A stretch of DNA of 64,000 nt from JAPWJZ01 sp964575605 (lineage in GTDB: Bacteria > Pseudomonadota > Alphaproteobacteria > Micavibrionales > UBA2020). The stretch lies in the NCBI GenBank assembly GCA_964575605.1, contig CAZNRN010000004.1:1-64000 (forward strand). Direction: 5' to 3'. Shown one piece after another: positions 32,721-40,555 of the stretch; within the stretch, counting starts at the first letter, position 1; every line of letters starts with the position of its first letter. The notes below the pieces were generated by a model, which ran no database searches, was not told the DNA's origin, and saw only the letters and a list, made by a program, of their open reading frames with translations. A program made the translations under genes and the position numbers.

Positions 32721-34013
32721 TTATAACATATCCCGCAGGCGATACCAAGTCATGCCCAGCACGAAAAGGGGGCGGCGCAAAAGGTTGCCGCCGATAAACG
32801 GCTGGTGCTTTATTTTCGCAAATACATCAAAGCGTTGCGCCTGGCCCGCCACGGCCTCCGCCACCACCTTGCCAAGGATATTGGTGGCAATCACCCCATG
32901 CCCGCCAAAGCCGTGGGCATAGTAGATATTGGGGGTCATGCGCCCCAAAGCCGGCATGCGGTTGATGGTGAATTCCAGCTGGCCGCTCCAGCAGTTGTCG
33001 ATGCGGGCGGATTGCAGCTGCGGGAAGATTTTCAGCATACGCTGGCGCAAACGGGCGTCTTCGCCCGAAAACTCCTTGTCGGCGTAATTGCAGTTGCCAC
33101 CGAACAAAATCCGGTAATCGCCTGAAAGACGGTAATAATCCATGATAAAGCGTGCATCCGACACCGCGATATCGCGGCCCATGATATTACGCGCGCGCCG
33201 CTCGCCCAGCGGTTCGGTCGCGATCATATGGGCGGTGGCGGTAATGGATTTCCGCGCGATTTTCTCCGCCCCCTGCATCTGGATCGCGCCTGCGAGAATG
33301 ACATATTTTGCCGTGACCGAACCGTTAGCCGTCACAACCTTGACCTTCTCGCCGGGTACAATTTTGAGCGCGCGGGTATTGTCGTAGATCCGCACGCCAT
33401 GCTTCTGCGCGCCCTGCGCCAGACCCAGCGCATAGTTGAGCGGGTGGATATGCGCGCCCTTGGGGTCGAACATCCCGCCGATATAAGCCTTTGTTTTTAT
33501 GAGGTCCTGCACCTCGGCCTTGCCCAGCATCTGCAGGTCGGCATGGCCGATATCGGCCCAGGCCTTCACTTCGCCTTTCAGCTCGCCGAGGTGTTTTTCC
33601 TCGAGCGCGGCGGTGAGGTGCCCGAATTTGAGGTCGCACTTGATGCCAAGGTTGTTGATGCGGGCGAGGATAAGTGCGAGGCCTTCGAGCGATAGGTTGC
33701 TCATGAACTTGGCTTCGGCCAGCCCGAATTTATCCGTCATCCAGTCGGGCGATTTGGCAAAACCGCGGATGAGCTGGCCGCCGTTCCGGCCCGAAGCGCC
33801 CTCGGCGATTTCGCCGCTTTCCAGAATAATTACAGAAAAACCCTTCGAACCGAGCTCAAAAGCGGCCGAGAGTCCAGTAAAACCGCCTCCGACGACACAA
33901 ATATCGCAGTTGACCTCGTCTTTTAGGCTACCTAGAGTCGCAATGAGCCGATTGGCCGACAATGCGTACCAGGGGACATTATAATAGTCCGACCTATCAC
34001 CGACGAGGGGCAT
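32721..34013 (-). CDS. puuB: FAD-dependent amine oxidoreductase, gamma-glutamylputrescine oxidase-like
   Basis: The 430-residue DAO-type flavoprotein has the start SDYYNVPWYALSAN typical of PuuB-like enzymes, the FAD motif VVGGGFTGLSAAFEL, and the downstream segment GASGRNGGQLIRGF. PuuB oxidises gamma-glutamylputrescine to the aldehyde in putrescine breakdown. It is divergent from a glutamine-synthetase-like gene that fits PuuA, the enzyme making its substrate, which supports the assignment. Other Puu genes are not seen here, and an amino acid or other amine substrate remains possible. Confidence 0.75.
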   Translation of the reverse strand: MPLVGDRSDYYNVPWYALSANRLIATLGSLKDEVNCDICVVGGGFTGLSAAFELGSKGFSVIILESGEIAEGASGRNGGQLIRGFAKSPDWMTDKFGLAEAKFMSNLSLEGLALILARINNLGIKCDLKFGHLTAALEEKHLGELKGEVKAWADIGHADLQMLGKAEVQDLIKTKAYIGGMFDPKGAHIHPLNYALGLAQGAQKHGVRIYDNTRALKIVPGEKVKVVTANGSVTAKYVILAGAIQMQGAEKIARKSITATAHMIATEPLGERRARNIMGRDIAVSDARFIMDYYRLSGDYRILFGGNCNYADKEFSGEDARLRQRMLKIFPQLQSARIDNCWSGQLEFTINRMPALGRMTPNIYYAHGFGGHGVIATNILGKVVAEAVAGQAQRFDVFAKIKHQPFIGGNLLRRPLFVLGMTWYRLRDML

Positions 34014-34051
34014 TGTTTACATAACCGATAAGACATCCATATGGAGAACCC

Positions 34052-35401
34052 ATGGACAAGTTAGAAGAGTTTATCCGCGAACATAAAATAACGGAAGTGG
34101 AATGTCTTGTCCCTGATATGTCCGGCATCGCGCGTGGCAAGATTATTCCCGCCGACAAGCTTCTCCGCATCTTACGGGAAAGGGGCATGCCGCTGCCCGA
34201 GACGGTCTTCGTACAGACGGTGACGGGGGATTACCCCGACGATATCGACAACCATGTCAGCCCGACCTATGGTGATGTTTACATAACGCCGGATGAAGCC
34301 ACCGTGCGCCTCGTGCCCTGGTATCAGGAGTCGACGGCGCAGGTGATCTGCGATCCGTTCTATGCCGACGATACGCCTGTGCCGCTGTCGTCGCGCAACC
34401 TGCTCAAGATGATCTGCGCCGAGTACGAAAAGCGCGGCTGGCAGCCCGTGGTCGCGCCCGAACTTGAATTCTATCTTGTGGCCGTGAACACGGACTCCGA
34501 CCTTCCGCTGCAGCCGCCCGTCGGCCGCTCCGGCAGGCAAGAGATTGGCCGTCAGGCTTACGGCATCGACGCCGTCAACGAATTCGACCCGATTTTCGAA
34601 GACGTGTACGACTATTGCGACAAGCAGAATGTCGACATCGATACGCTGTCGCACGAAGCGGGCGCCGCGCAGATCGAGGTTAACTTTAACCACGGCGACC
34701 CTGTTGAACTGGCCGACCAAGCCTTCCTGTTCAAGCGCACCGCGCGTGAAGTGGCCATGCGCCACGGCGTTTACGCGACCTTCATGGCGCAGCCCATGCA
34801 GAACCAGCCCGGTTCCGCCATGCACGTGCACCAGTCGGTGGTCAGCCGCAAAACGGGCAAGAACCTGTTCTCGAACGATAACGGCGCGGATACGCAATTC
34901 CTGCGCCATTATATCGGCGGGCTGCAGCGTTACCTGCCTTACGCTATTCCGCTGTTTGCGCCGAACATCAACAGCTACCGCCGCTTCGGCCACAAGGAAA
35001 CCGACAGCCCTATCAACGTCGAATGGGGCCTCGACAACCGCACCGCGGGCCTGCGCATTCCGGTCTCGAAAGCCGAAGGGCGTAGAGTCGAAAACCGCCT
35101 GCCCGGCGCCGACGGCAACCCGTACCTGACGATCGCAACGACTCTCGCCTGCGGCCTGCTGGGATTGATGGAAGAAATCGAGCCCACCGAACAAATCAAG
35201 GGCAGCGCTTATAAACGTCCGCACACCCTGCCACACCACCTCGCCGACGCCCTGAAAAAATTCAAGTCGTGCAAACCGCTCTCCGCCCTGCTCGGCGACC
35301 GCTTCGTAAAAGCCTACGTCGGCATCAAGGAAGCGGAGTTCAAGGCTTATAACACGGTTATTTCGTCCTGGGAGCGGGAGAACTTGTTGCTGAACGTTTA
35401 A
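34052..35401 (+). CDS. puuA: Glutamine-synthetase family, gamma-glutamylputrescine synthetase-like
   Basis: The 449-residue enzyme has GS catalytic motifs (ELEFYLV, HEAGAAQIEVNF, GSAMHVHQS, NSYRRFG, NRTAGLRIP, ENRLPGADGNPYL). The Tyr adenylylation loop and the N-terminal layout of GlnA are absent. The N-terminus LVPDMSGIARGKIIPA is that of PuuA-type gamma-glutamylpolyamine synthetases, which join glutamate to putrescine using ATP. It starts 38 bases from the divergent puuB-like gene, so the two probably share a control region. Confidence 0.82.
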   Translation: MDKLEEFIREHKITEVECLVPDMSGIARGKIIPADKLLRILRERGMPLPETVFVQTVTGDYPDDIDNHVSPTYGDVYITPDEATVRLVPWYQESTAQVICDPFYADDTPVPLSSRNLLKMICAEYEKRGWQPVVAPELEFYLVAVNTDSDLPLQPPVGRSGRQEIGRQAYGIDAVNEFDPIFEDVYDYCDKQNVDIDTLSHEAGAAQIEVNFNHGDPVELADQAFLFKRTAREVAMRHGVYATFMAQPMQNQPGSAMHVHQSVVSRKTGKNLFSNDNGADTQFLRHYIGGLQRYLPYAIPLFAPNINSYRRFGHKETDSPINVEWGLDNRTAGLRIPVSKAEGRRVENRLPGADGNPYLTIATTLACGLLGLMEEIEPTEQIKGSAYKRPHTLPHHLADALKKFKSCKPLSALLGDRFVKAYVGIKEAEFKAYNTVISSWERENLLLNV

Positions 35402-35414
35402 AATCACATTACCT

Positions 35415-35445
35415 GAAACCCCGGCTTTTGCCGGGGTTTCTTTTT
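35415..35445 (+). terminator. Rho-independent terminator of puuA-like gene
   Basis: GAAACCCCGGC (35415-35425) pairs with GCCGGGGTTTC (35430-35440), followed by TTTTT. Confidence 0.92.
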
Positions 35446-35474
35446 AGGTTCGAGCCGTACAAAGGAGAATTAAT

Positions 35475-36011
35475 ATGTTCCGTCAATATCTGGCCGCCAG
35501 CATGCTTGCGGCCTTTCTTTCATTTGCGCCGGTTTCGTTAACAGCTGCCCGCGCCGACGAGGTTTCGCACCGGCAGGCGGCCGAAGAATTGATGATCGTA
35601 AGCGGGTCTGAAAAGAATTTTGACAAGGGCTTCATGGTGGGGTTTAACTCCATGATGAAGGACAATCCTCCGGAAATGCAGAAGGTTGGGCTGGATTTCG
35701 CTGCCAAATACCTTTCCTGGAACTCTGTCAAGGAAGACTTGATCAAGCTACATATCGAAAATTTCACCGAACAGGAGTTGAGAGACATAACGGCTTTTTA
35801 CCGTACCCCGACCGGCCAAAAAAGCATTACCATTTTGCCTACTTTGTTCGCCAAGGGCATGGAGATAATCCAGAGCAGGATTGCAGATCATAAAGACGAA
35901 CTGATGACCAACCTTGCAGCCGCCAAAAAAGAAATAGACGAGCGCAAGGCGCGAGAAGCTGAAGTAAAGCAGAAGAATTCGGATGCTGCTCCAGCGAAGG
36001 GCACGCCGTAA
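35475..36011 (+). CDS. Exported DUF2059-domain protein
   Basis: The 178-residue protein has a signal peptide (FRQYLAASMLAAFLSFAPVSLTAARA) and a DUF2059 domain with the typical C-terminal part LHIENFTEQELRDITAFYRTPTG. The tail is a charged Lys/Glu/Ala helix (AAKKEIDERKAREAEVKQK). DUF2059 proteins are periplasmic and have no firmly known function. An AGGAG ribosome site precedes the ATG. It is followed by the GDPD gene 26 bases later. Confidence 0.88.
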   Translation: MFRQYLAASMLAAFLSFAPVSLTAARADEVSHRQAAEELMIVSGSEKNFDKGFMVGFNSMMKDNPPEMQKVGLDFAAKYLSWNSVKEDLIKLHIENFTEQELRDITAFYRTPTGQKSITILPTLFAKGMEIIQSRIADHKDELMTNLAAAKKEIDERKAREAEVKQKNSDAAPAKGTP

Positions 36012-36037
36012 TTAAGAGTTCGTAGTAAATCGAAACC

Positions 36038-36712
36038 ATGAAAAAAGACCTCAAAATCATCGCCCATCGCGGCTATTCCAGCCTTTATCCCGACAACACG
36101 ATGGAATCTTTCGAGCAGGCAGTGAAGGCGGGGGCGGATGTTATCGAGACGGATATACGGGAGGCGAAGGACGGGTCGCTGATTTGCAGCCATGACCCGA
36201 CGAACAAGGCCGCGCTGTCTTTTTCCGACGCGCTGGACTTTGCCAAGGATAAAATCACGCTTCTGCTCGACCTGAAAGTGGGCAATCCCGCGTTCCATGC
36301 GAAGCTGGTGAAAGAATTGAAAGACCGCGGCATGGAGGGGCAGGTTATTATCGGCGTGCGTTCGCTGGAACAGGCGCGGGAGATCAAGGCGCTGTTGCCG
36401 GATACGCAGATGCTGGGCTTCCTGAAAAACCCGTCCGACTTCCCCGAATTTTTCAAGATCGGCGGCACGATTGCGCGCCTGTGGGAAAACGACGTGAACG
36501 GGAAAAACCTCGCGCTGGCGAAGACGGACGGGCATCCGGTATTCGTGATGTCGGGCTCGAAACTTGGCGCTGTCGGCGATATCACGCCGGATCGCCTGCG
36601 CAAGCTGATGTCGCTGGATGTGCAGGGCATATTGGTCAACGACCCCAAGCTTGCCATTCAGGTTAAAAACGAAAAACCGCGGCCGCCGTCGCCGCCCGGC
36701 ATAACGAAATAA
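36038..36712 (+). CDS. ugpQ: Glycerophosphodiester phosphodiesterase
   Basis: GDPD enzymes split glycerophosphodiesters from phospholipids into glycerol 3-phosphate and an alcohol. The 224-residue protein is cytosolic (no signal peptide) and has AHRGYSSLYPDNT, IETDI and SHDPTN; the usual PENT reads PDNT, and the later ExK-type motif reads LLLDLK, both conservative Glu-to-Asp changes. Compared with typical UgpQ (about 245) it is slightly short. The tail is Pro-rich (RPPSPPG). Confidence 0.85.
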   Translation: MKKDLKIIAHRGYSSLYPDNTMESFEQAVKAGADVIETDIREAKDGSLICSHDPTNKAALSFSDALDFAKDKITLLLDLKVGNPAFHAKLVKELKDRGMEGQVIIGVRSLEQAREIKALLPDTQMLGFLKNPSDFPEFFKIGGTIARLWENDVNGKNLALAKTDGHPVFVMSGSKLGAVGDITPDRLRKLMSLDVQGILVNDPKLAIQVKNEKPRPPSPPGITK

Positions 36713-36727
36713 ACGAGGGAGTTTACG

Positions 36728-37228
36728 ATGCGTAAGTTTTTCCTGCTTGCAGTAATGCTGCTGTTATCAATGCCTGCCTATGCGCAGACCGAGCGCGATA
36801 TCGGCGCGGTGTCGACGGCGTTCAAGCTTATCGGCCCGAACCACAAGATTGTTATCACGGCCTTTGACGACCCGAAGGTGAAGGGCGTCACCTGTTACGT
36901 CGCGCGTCCGCGCACGGGCGGCATTTCAGGCGCGTTGGGGATTGCAGAAGACCCGAGCATTGCCAGTGTTTCCTGCGTGCAGACGGGGCCCATCAGCTAC
37001 ATCGGAAAAATCGACCCCGACAAGAGCGGGGAAGAAGTGTTCGATGAACGCCGCTCGATTATTTTCAAATCGCTCAACATCAACCGCGTTTACGATGCCG
37101 CTAACGGCAGCCTTGTTTACGTCGTGCGCACGACGCGGATCATCGAAGGTTCGCCCGCGACCTCGATCTCGGTCGTGGCGCCCATGACATGGGATGGGGT
37201 GGCGCCGCAGAAGGCGCTGCTGGAGTAA
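36728..37228 (+). CDS. creA: CreA family exported protein
   Basis: The 166-residue protein has a signal peptide (RKFFLLAVMLLLSMPAYA) and matches E. coli CreA along its length: IGAVSTAFKLIGPNHKIVI, FDDPKVKGVTCYV, RTGGISGALGIAEDP, IIFKSLNINRVYDA and EGSPATSISVV. CreA is a conserved periplasmic protein of unknown activity. Two Cys in the same spacing as in CreA suggest a disulfide. An AGGGAG ribosome site is present. Confidence 0.93.
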   Translation: MRKFFLLAVMLLLSMPAYAQTERDIGAVSTAFKLIGPNHKIVITAFDDPKVKGVTCYVARPRTGGISGALGIAEDPSIASVSCVQTGPISYIGKIDPDKSGEEVFDERRSIIFKSLNINRVYDAANGSLVYVVRTTRIIEGSPATSISVVAPMTWDGVAPQKALLE

Positions 37229-37231
37229 ATC

Positions 37232-37714
37232 TTACTCGAGACGGCCGATGCCAAGGCGTTCCAGCAGGAAATCGACCAACTGGAAATGCCTGGTGCTTTC
37301 CGCCTTTTTGGTGGCGAGGGACTGCTGCACCTCGGCGATCAGCGGGCGCAGGTCGGGCGTGTCGAGCTGGTCGCGGATTTTCTTGACGAATGCCTTTTCT
37401 GACTGGCCCGCCTGTCCGTCGAGCAGCGAGATGTAATCGCAGAAATAGGGCAGCAGGACGCGGTGCAGCGGCTCGGTCACCTTGGGCAGCAGGTCATCGA
37501 GGTTCTGCGGGTGGCGCAGGTCGTCGGCGAAAGTCTTGCGGTGTTCAAGCGTCACGACATAAGCGTTTTCGAGCGCCATGATCGCCTTGTCGAGGAATTT
37601 GCGTTCCGTCTGGTGGTAGACGCCGTCGGCCATAATAATCGCAACAAGGCACCGCCACATGTGGAAAAGGCTGTCGCTCAGCGGCTGTTTTTCGGTTGCG
37701 GGTTCTGACGTCAT
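37232..37714 (-). CDS. TerB-like domain protein
   Basis: The 160-residue all-helical protein contains ADGVYHQTERKFLDKAI, the acidic metal-site pattern of the TerB/DjlA N-terminal domain (ADGxxxxxE). TerB domains occur in tellurite- and stress-related systems at the membrane. No membrane segment is visible. It is a single gene convergent with creA. The assignment rests on this motif and helix layout, so it is moderate. If correct it is a second Ter-like element in the window along with the 43670-51700 locus. Confidence 0.55.
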   Translation of the reverse strand: MTSEPATEKQPLSDSLFHMWRCLVAIIMADGVYHQTERKFLDKAIMALENAYVVTLEHRKTFADDLRHPQNLDDLLPKVTEPLHRVLLPYFCDYISLLDGQAGQSEKAFVKKIRDQLDTPDLRPLIAEVQQSLATKKAESTRHFQLVDFLLERLGIGRLE

Positions 37715-37830
37715 GGGCGCTCCATATTATGGTTCCTGATAAATGATAGCATCCCATGCGAAGGCTTTTAAAGCAGATTGTCAAAAGCAGGTAGCGGCAG
37801 TAGATTCAAAAAAGTTTCAGGGAGTTTCAC

Positions 37831-38580
37831 ATGCGCTTTTTTATTGCATCATTTTTTCTGTCATTTGTAATTGTTGTCTTCGGGTTGTCAGGGGCAGCAG
37901 CGCGGGTCGCGCCTGTTAAACTAGAGGCAAAGGCCGAGGCAGGCGACGGGCGCGCGCAACTTGAACTGGCGCTGAGGGCTTGTGATACGCGCGCCGGTGT
38001 TTACAAAAGCGACCCTTCCGTCGCCCTGAAATGGTGGAAGAGGGCCGCAGCGCAGCACGACAAAAGCGTTGCCCTGGATGCGCATCAGCAGTTGGGCGAA
38101 TACTATTTGGCCCAATACGCCTTCGACAGTTACTTCCTGAAAGACGGCGAAAAAACGCGCCCGCCGGGAGAATATAAAACCGTCGCGAAATGCAGGGGCG
38201 AGCGGCCGGTAAAGCCCGATTTCAAGCGTGCGGAATACCACTTCAAAAAATGTGCAAAAGGTGGCGGCAACGTCGACTTCACCTTTGTGCCTCCTGCGAC
38301 CTGCCGCCACGGCTTGGGTAATGTCAATTACCTGCAGGGGGATTACGCCGATGCGTTTTTCTGGTATCTCAGCGTGACTGCGCTCATCAACCTTTTTGAA
38401 CATCCCGACATTCAAAAATGGCTTGAGGATATGAAGGATTACAGGGGCCTGATGCCGAAAGTAAAAGGCAGCAGGGACGTTGATTACGCTCGTTTTGCTG
38501 CAGAACATCTGACCGAAGAGCAGCGGATGGCGGTTTTCAAGCGCGTCCGGGCCTACCTTTCGCGGCACTTGCCCCGATAA
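37831..38580 (+). CDS. Exported Sel1/TPR-like repeat protein
   Basis: The 249-residue product has a signal peptide (RFFIASFFLSFVIVVFGLSGAAA) and irregular Sel1-like units (AGDGRAQLELAL, PSVALKWWKRAAAQHDKS, HQQLGEYYLAQYAF, KRAEYHFKKCAKGGGN). Units are interrupted by a 20-residue insert (KDGEKTRPPGEYKTVAKCRG). Four cysteines in the mature part may form disulfides. It is probably a periplasmic scaffold. The gene precedes tRNA-Val. The protein at 17322 is a more regular member of the same repeat class. Confidence 0.8.
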   Translation: MRFFIASFFLSFVIVVFGLSGAAARVAPVKLEAKAEAGDGRAQLELALRACDTRAGVYKSDPSVALKWWKRAAAQHDKSVALDAHQQLGEYYLAQYAFDSYFLKDGEKTRPPGEYKTVAKCRGERPVKPDFKRAEYHFKKCAKGGGNVDFTFVPPATCRHGLGNVNYLQGDYADAFFWYLSVTALINLFEHPDIQKWLEDMKDYRGLMPKVKGSRDVDYARFAAEHLTEEQRMAVFKRVRAYLSRHLPR

Positions 38581-38650
38581 CTGCTTGATTTCAGGCGCTT
38601 TATAAAGCCTTGATTATCGCGGCCGAAAAATATATCCCTTATAGCCTTAA

Positions 38651-38726
38651 GGGCGCTTAGCTCAGTTGGTAGAGCACCTCGTTTACACCGAGGGTGTCGG
38701 GAGTTCGAGTCTCTCAGCGCCCACCA
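38651..38726 (+). tRNA. tRNA-Val (anticodon TAC)
   Basis: The sequence folds as a tRNA with acceptor GGGCGCT/AGCGCCC, D arm GCTC/GAGC, anticodon stem CCTCG/CGAGG around a loop TTTACAC giving anticodon TAC, T arm with GTTCGAGTC, and encoded ACCA end. The next gene's ATG lies only 18 bases after the CCA. Confidence 0.97.
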
Positions 38727-38743
38727 CCCTTCAGGCGGTTCAG

Positions 38744-39253
38744 ATGGATCCTTCGTGGTATGAAGTCGAGGAATTCTGCGCCGCCGCCAAGCGTAACGAT
38801 ATTCCCGCCATGAAATCAGTTCTCGATGCGCAAGGGCCCGCGATCGTGCATGCGCGCGATTCAGCGGGAGATACCGCGCTCAGCTGGGCGGCGTGGTATG
38901 GCAATATCGAAGCGGTCGAATGGCTTTTGAATAACGGGGCCGACATCAACATGCCCGGCGTGCGCAACCGTACCCCGATGGGCTGGGCTGCGGAAGGCGG
39001 GCGCAAGGAGACGATTGCGCTGCTGCTGGAGCGCGGCGCCGATCCTTCGCTGAAAGACGACGAAGGCAACACGCCCGCCATGACCGCGCGTATTCGCAAC
39101 TTTCCCGACGTGGTGGCGTTGATCGAAGGCAAGGTTGCCGAAAGGCTGGCCGCCGAAACTGCGAAGAAAAACGAGGAGGAGGGGAAAGCCCTCAGCGCCA
39201 AACGCCTCGAAGACCTCAAAAAGCACAAACCCCCGAGAATTAAGGGTTTTTAG
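38744..39253 (+). CDS. Ankyrin-repeat protein next to tRNA-Val
   Basis: From the ATG at 38744 the protein has 169 residues; the reading frame extends back through the tRNA and should not be used. It starts MDPSWYEVEEFCAAAKRNDIP with three ankyrin units (DTALSWAAWYGNIEAVEWLLNNGADI, RTPMGWAAEGGRKETIALLLERGADP, NTPAMTARIRNFPDVVALIEG). A charged helical tail ends KHKPPRIKGF. It must be transcribed through the tRNA or from a promoter within it. The leader after tRNA processing would be only about 17 bases, with a weak AGGCGG site. Confidence 0.87.
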   Translation: MDPSWYEVEEFCAAAKRNDIPAMKSVLDAQGPAIVHARDSAGDTALSWAAWYGNIEAVEWLLNNGADINMPGVRNRTPMGWAAEGGRKETIALLLERGADPSLKDDEGNTPAMTARIRNFPDVVALIEGKVAERLAAETAKKNEEEGKALSAKRLEDLKKHKPPRIKGF

Positions 39254-39262
39254 GCGCTTACA

Positions 39263-39292
39263 TTGACATTAATGACGCGATTATGGTATACA
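39263..39292 (+). promoter_or_regulatory. Sigma70-type promoter of bfd-like gene
   Basis: TTGACA (39263-39268) and TATACA (39287-39292) are 18 bases apart. The predicted transcript start near 39299 is only a few bases before the ATG at 39302. Confidence 0.6.
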
Positions 39293-39301
39293 TAATCCAT
39301 C

Positions 39302-39487
39302 ATGTATGTATGCAATTGCAGAGGCTTTAACGATAAAGCAGTCCGCGAGGTGGTCAAAGGCCACCCCGAGGCGAAGCAGGTTAAGGACATTTACAACATC
39401 TGCTCGGGCAACGAGAAGCCGAACTGCGGCAAATGCCTGCTGACCATCAAGGAAATCAGGGATACCTGCCGCCCGCCCGGGCCTTAA
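39302..39487 (+). CDS. bfd: Bacterioferritin-associated ferredoxin-like protein
   Basis: Bfd binds a [2Fe-2S] cluster and helps release iron from bacterioferritin. The 61-residue protein has CNCRGFND at residues 4-11 and NCGKC near residue 41, the Cys pairs of the BFD fold, with one further cysteine on each side. No ribosome site is visible and the predicted promoter would give a near-leaderless mRNA. No bacterioferritin gene is in the window. It could also be a stand-alone BFD-like [2Fe-2S] domain with another partner. Confidence 0.85.
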   Translation: MYVCNCRGFNDKAVREVVKGHPEAKQVKDIYNICSGNEKPNCGKCLLTIKEIRDTCRPPGP

Positions 39488-39523
39488 TTACAATTACGCT
39501 CCGTAATTTTATTTAGGCTTTGC

Positions 39524-40555
39524 TTATGCTCCGCCGTGGCCGCCCTTCGGGGCGGCTTTTTGTTTTTTGGCCTTGGGCTTCGGCACGGGGGTACCCGTGT
39601 CGCGGATGCGGTCGGTGGAGGCCACCAGCGCCTTCATGATCTCGGGCTCGATCGCGGCATGGCCGGAGACGGTCTTGATCATGTGCGCTTCGGGGAAGGC
39701 CTTGTGCAGGTCGTCGGCAATCTGCGGCGGACAGACGAGGTCGTACATGCCCTGCACGATGACGGTCGGTATATGACGGATTTTGTCGATGTCCTTCAAA
39801 ATCCGGTCGTCAGGCTTGAAGAGGCAGTTGCGGAAGAAATGCGCCTCGATGCGCGAGATGTTCAGGTCGTCCTGGTCGTCCTGCGCCGTGCGCGTGGCGG
39901 ATGCGGCAGGCGGGTTCAGGAAGCAGCAGACGTTTTCAAAGTTCGCCCAGGCGCGCGCGGCAGGGATGCTGACGGCGGGGTCTTCGCTGACCAGGCGCTG
40001 GTAGAAGTTCTCCATGAAATCCTTGCCGCGCTCGGCTTCGGGCAACGCGTCTTTCAGTTTGCGCACTTCCTCGGGGCGGAAGAGTTCGGCGGCTTCATAG
40101 AACATCTCGATGTCGCGCTTGCGCATCAGAAAGATGCCGCGCAACGTCAGGCTTTCGGTCTTGTCGGGATGCGCCTCTGCATAGAGCAGCGCGAGGGTCG
40201 AACCCCATGACCCACCATAAACGTGCCATTTGTCGATACCCAGCTGTTTGCGCAGCGTTTCGATATCCTCGACGAGGATGTCGGGCGTATTGTCTCTCAG
40301 CTCCGCCGCGGGTTTCGATTTCCCCGCGCCACGCTGGTCGTAAATAATGATGCGGAAGGCTTCGGGGTCGAAGAAACGGTGGAAATGGTCGCCCGATCCG
40401 CCGCCGGGGCCGCCGTGCAGGTAAACAATCGGCTTGCCTTTGGGGTTGCCGAATTCCTCGTAATGCAGCGTATGCGTCGCGTCGAGCTTGATGTCGCCGG
40501 TCTTGTTCGGCTTGCTGGCGGCGTAAAGGAATTTGTCTTTCAGGTCTTTTTTCAT
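39524..40555 (-). CDS. pip: Proline iminopeptidase (paralogue 2)
   Basis: This 343-residue S33 alpha/beta-hydrolase has YLHGGPGGGSG, DQRGAGKS, the nucleophile elbow GGSWGSTLAL, Asp in GMYDLVCPP and His in SGHAAIEPE. A Lys/Pro-rich tail (PKPKAKKQKAAPKGG) is added after the domain. Its start overlaps the stop of the next iminopeptidase gene by four bases, so both are made together. Why a cell needs adjacent copies is unclear; substrate range may differ. Confidence 0.92.
   Translation of the reverse strand: MKKDLKDKFLYAASKPNKTGDIKLDATHTLHYEEFGNPKGKPIVYLHGGPGGGSGDHFHRFFDPEAFRIIIYDQRGAGKSKPAAELRDNTPDILVEDIETLRKQLGIDKWHVYGGSWGSTLALLYAEAHPDKTESLTLRGIFLMRKRDIEMFYEAAELFRPEEVRKLKDALPEAERGKDFMENFYQRLVSEDPAVSIPAARAWANFENVCCFLNPPAASATRTAQDDQDDLNISRIEAHFFRNCLFKPDDRILKDIDKIRHIPTVIVQGMYDLVCPPQIADDLHKAFPEAHMIKTVSGHAAIEPEIMKALVASTDRIRDTGTPVPKPKAKKQKAAPKGGHGGA

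Noticed and set aside
38666..38743. N-terminal extension of the ankyrin gene through tRNA-Val.
   Set aside because: The bases belong to a complete tRNA. The ankyrin protein starts at the ATG at 38744.
38651..39300. Integration site of a mobile element at tRNA-Val.
   Set aside because: No duplicated tRNA end, integrase or other mobile gene was found nearby.
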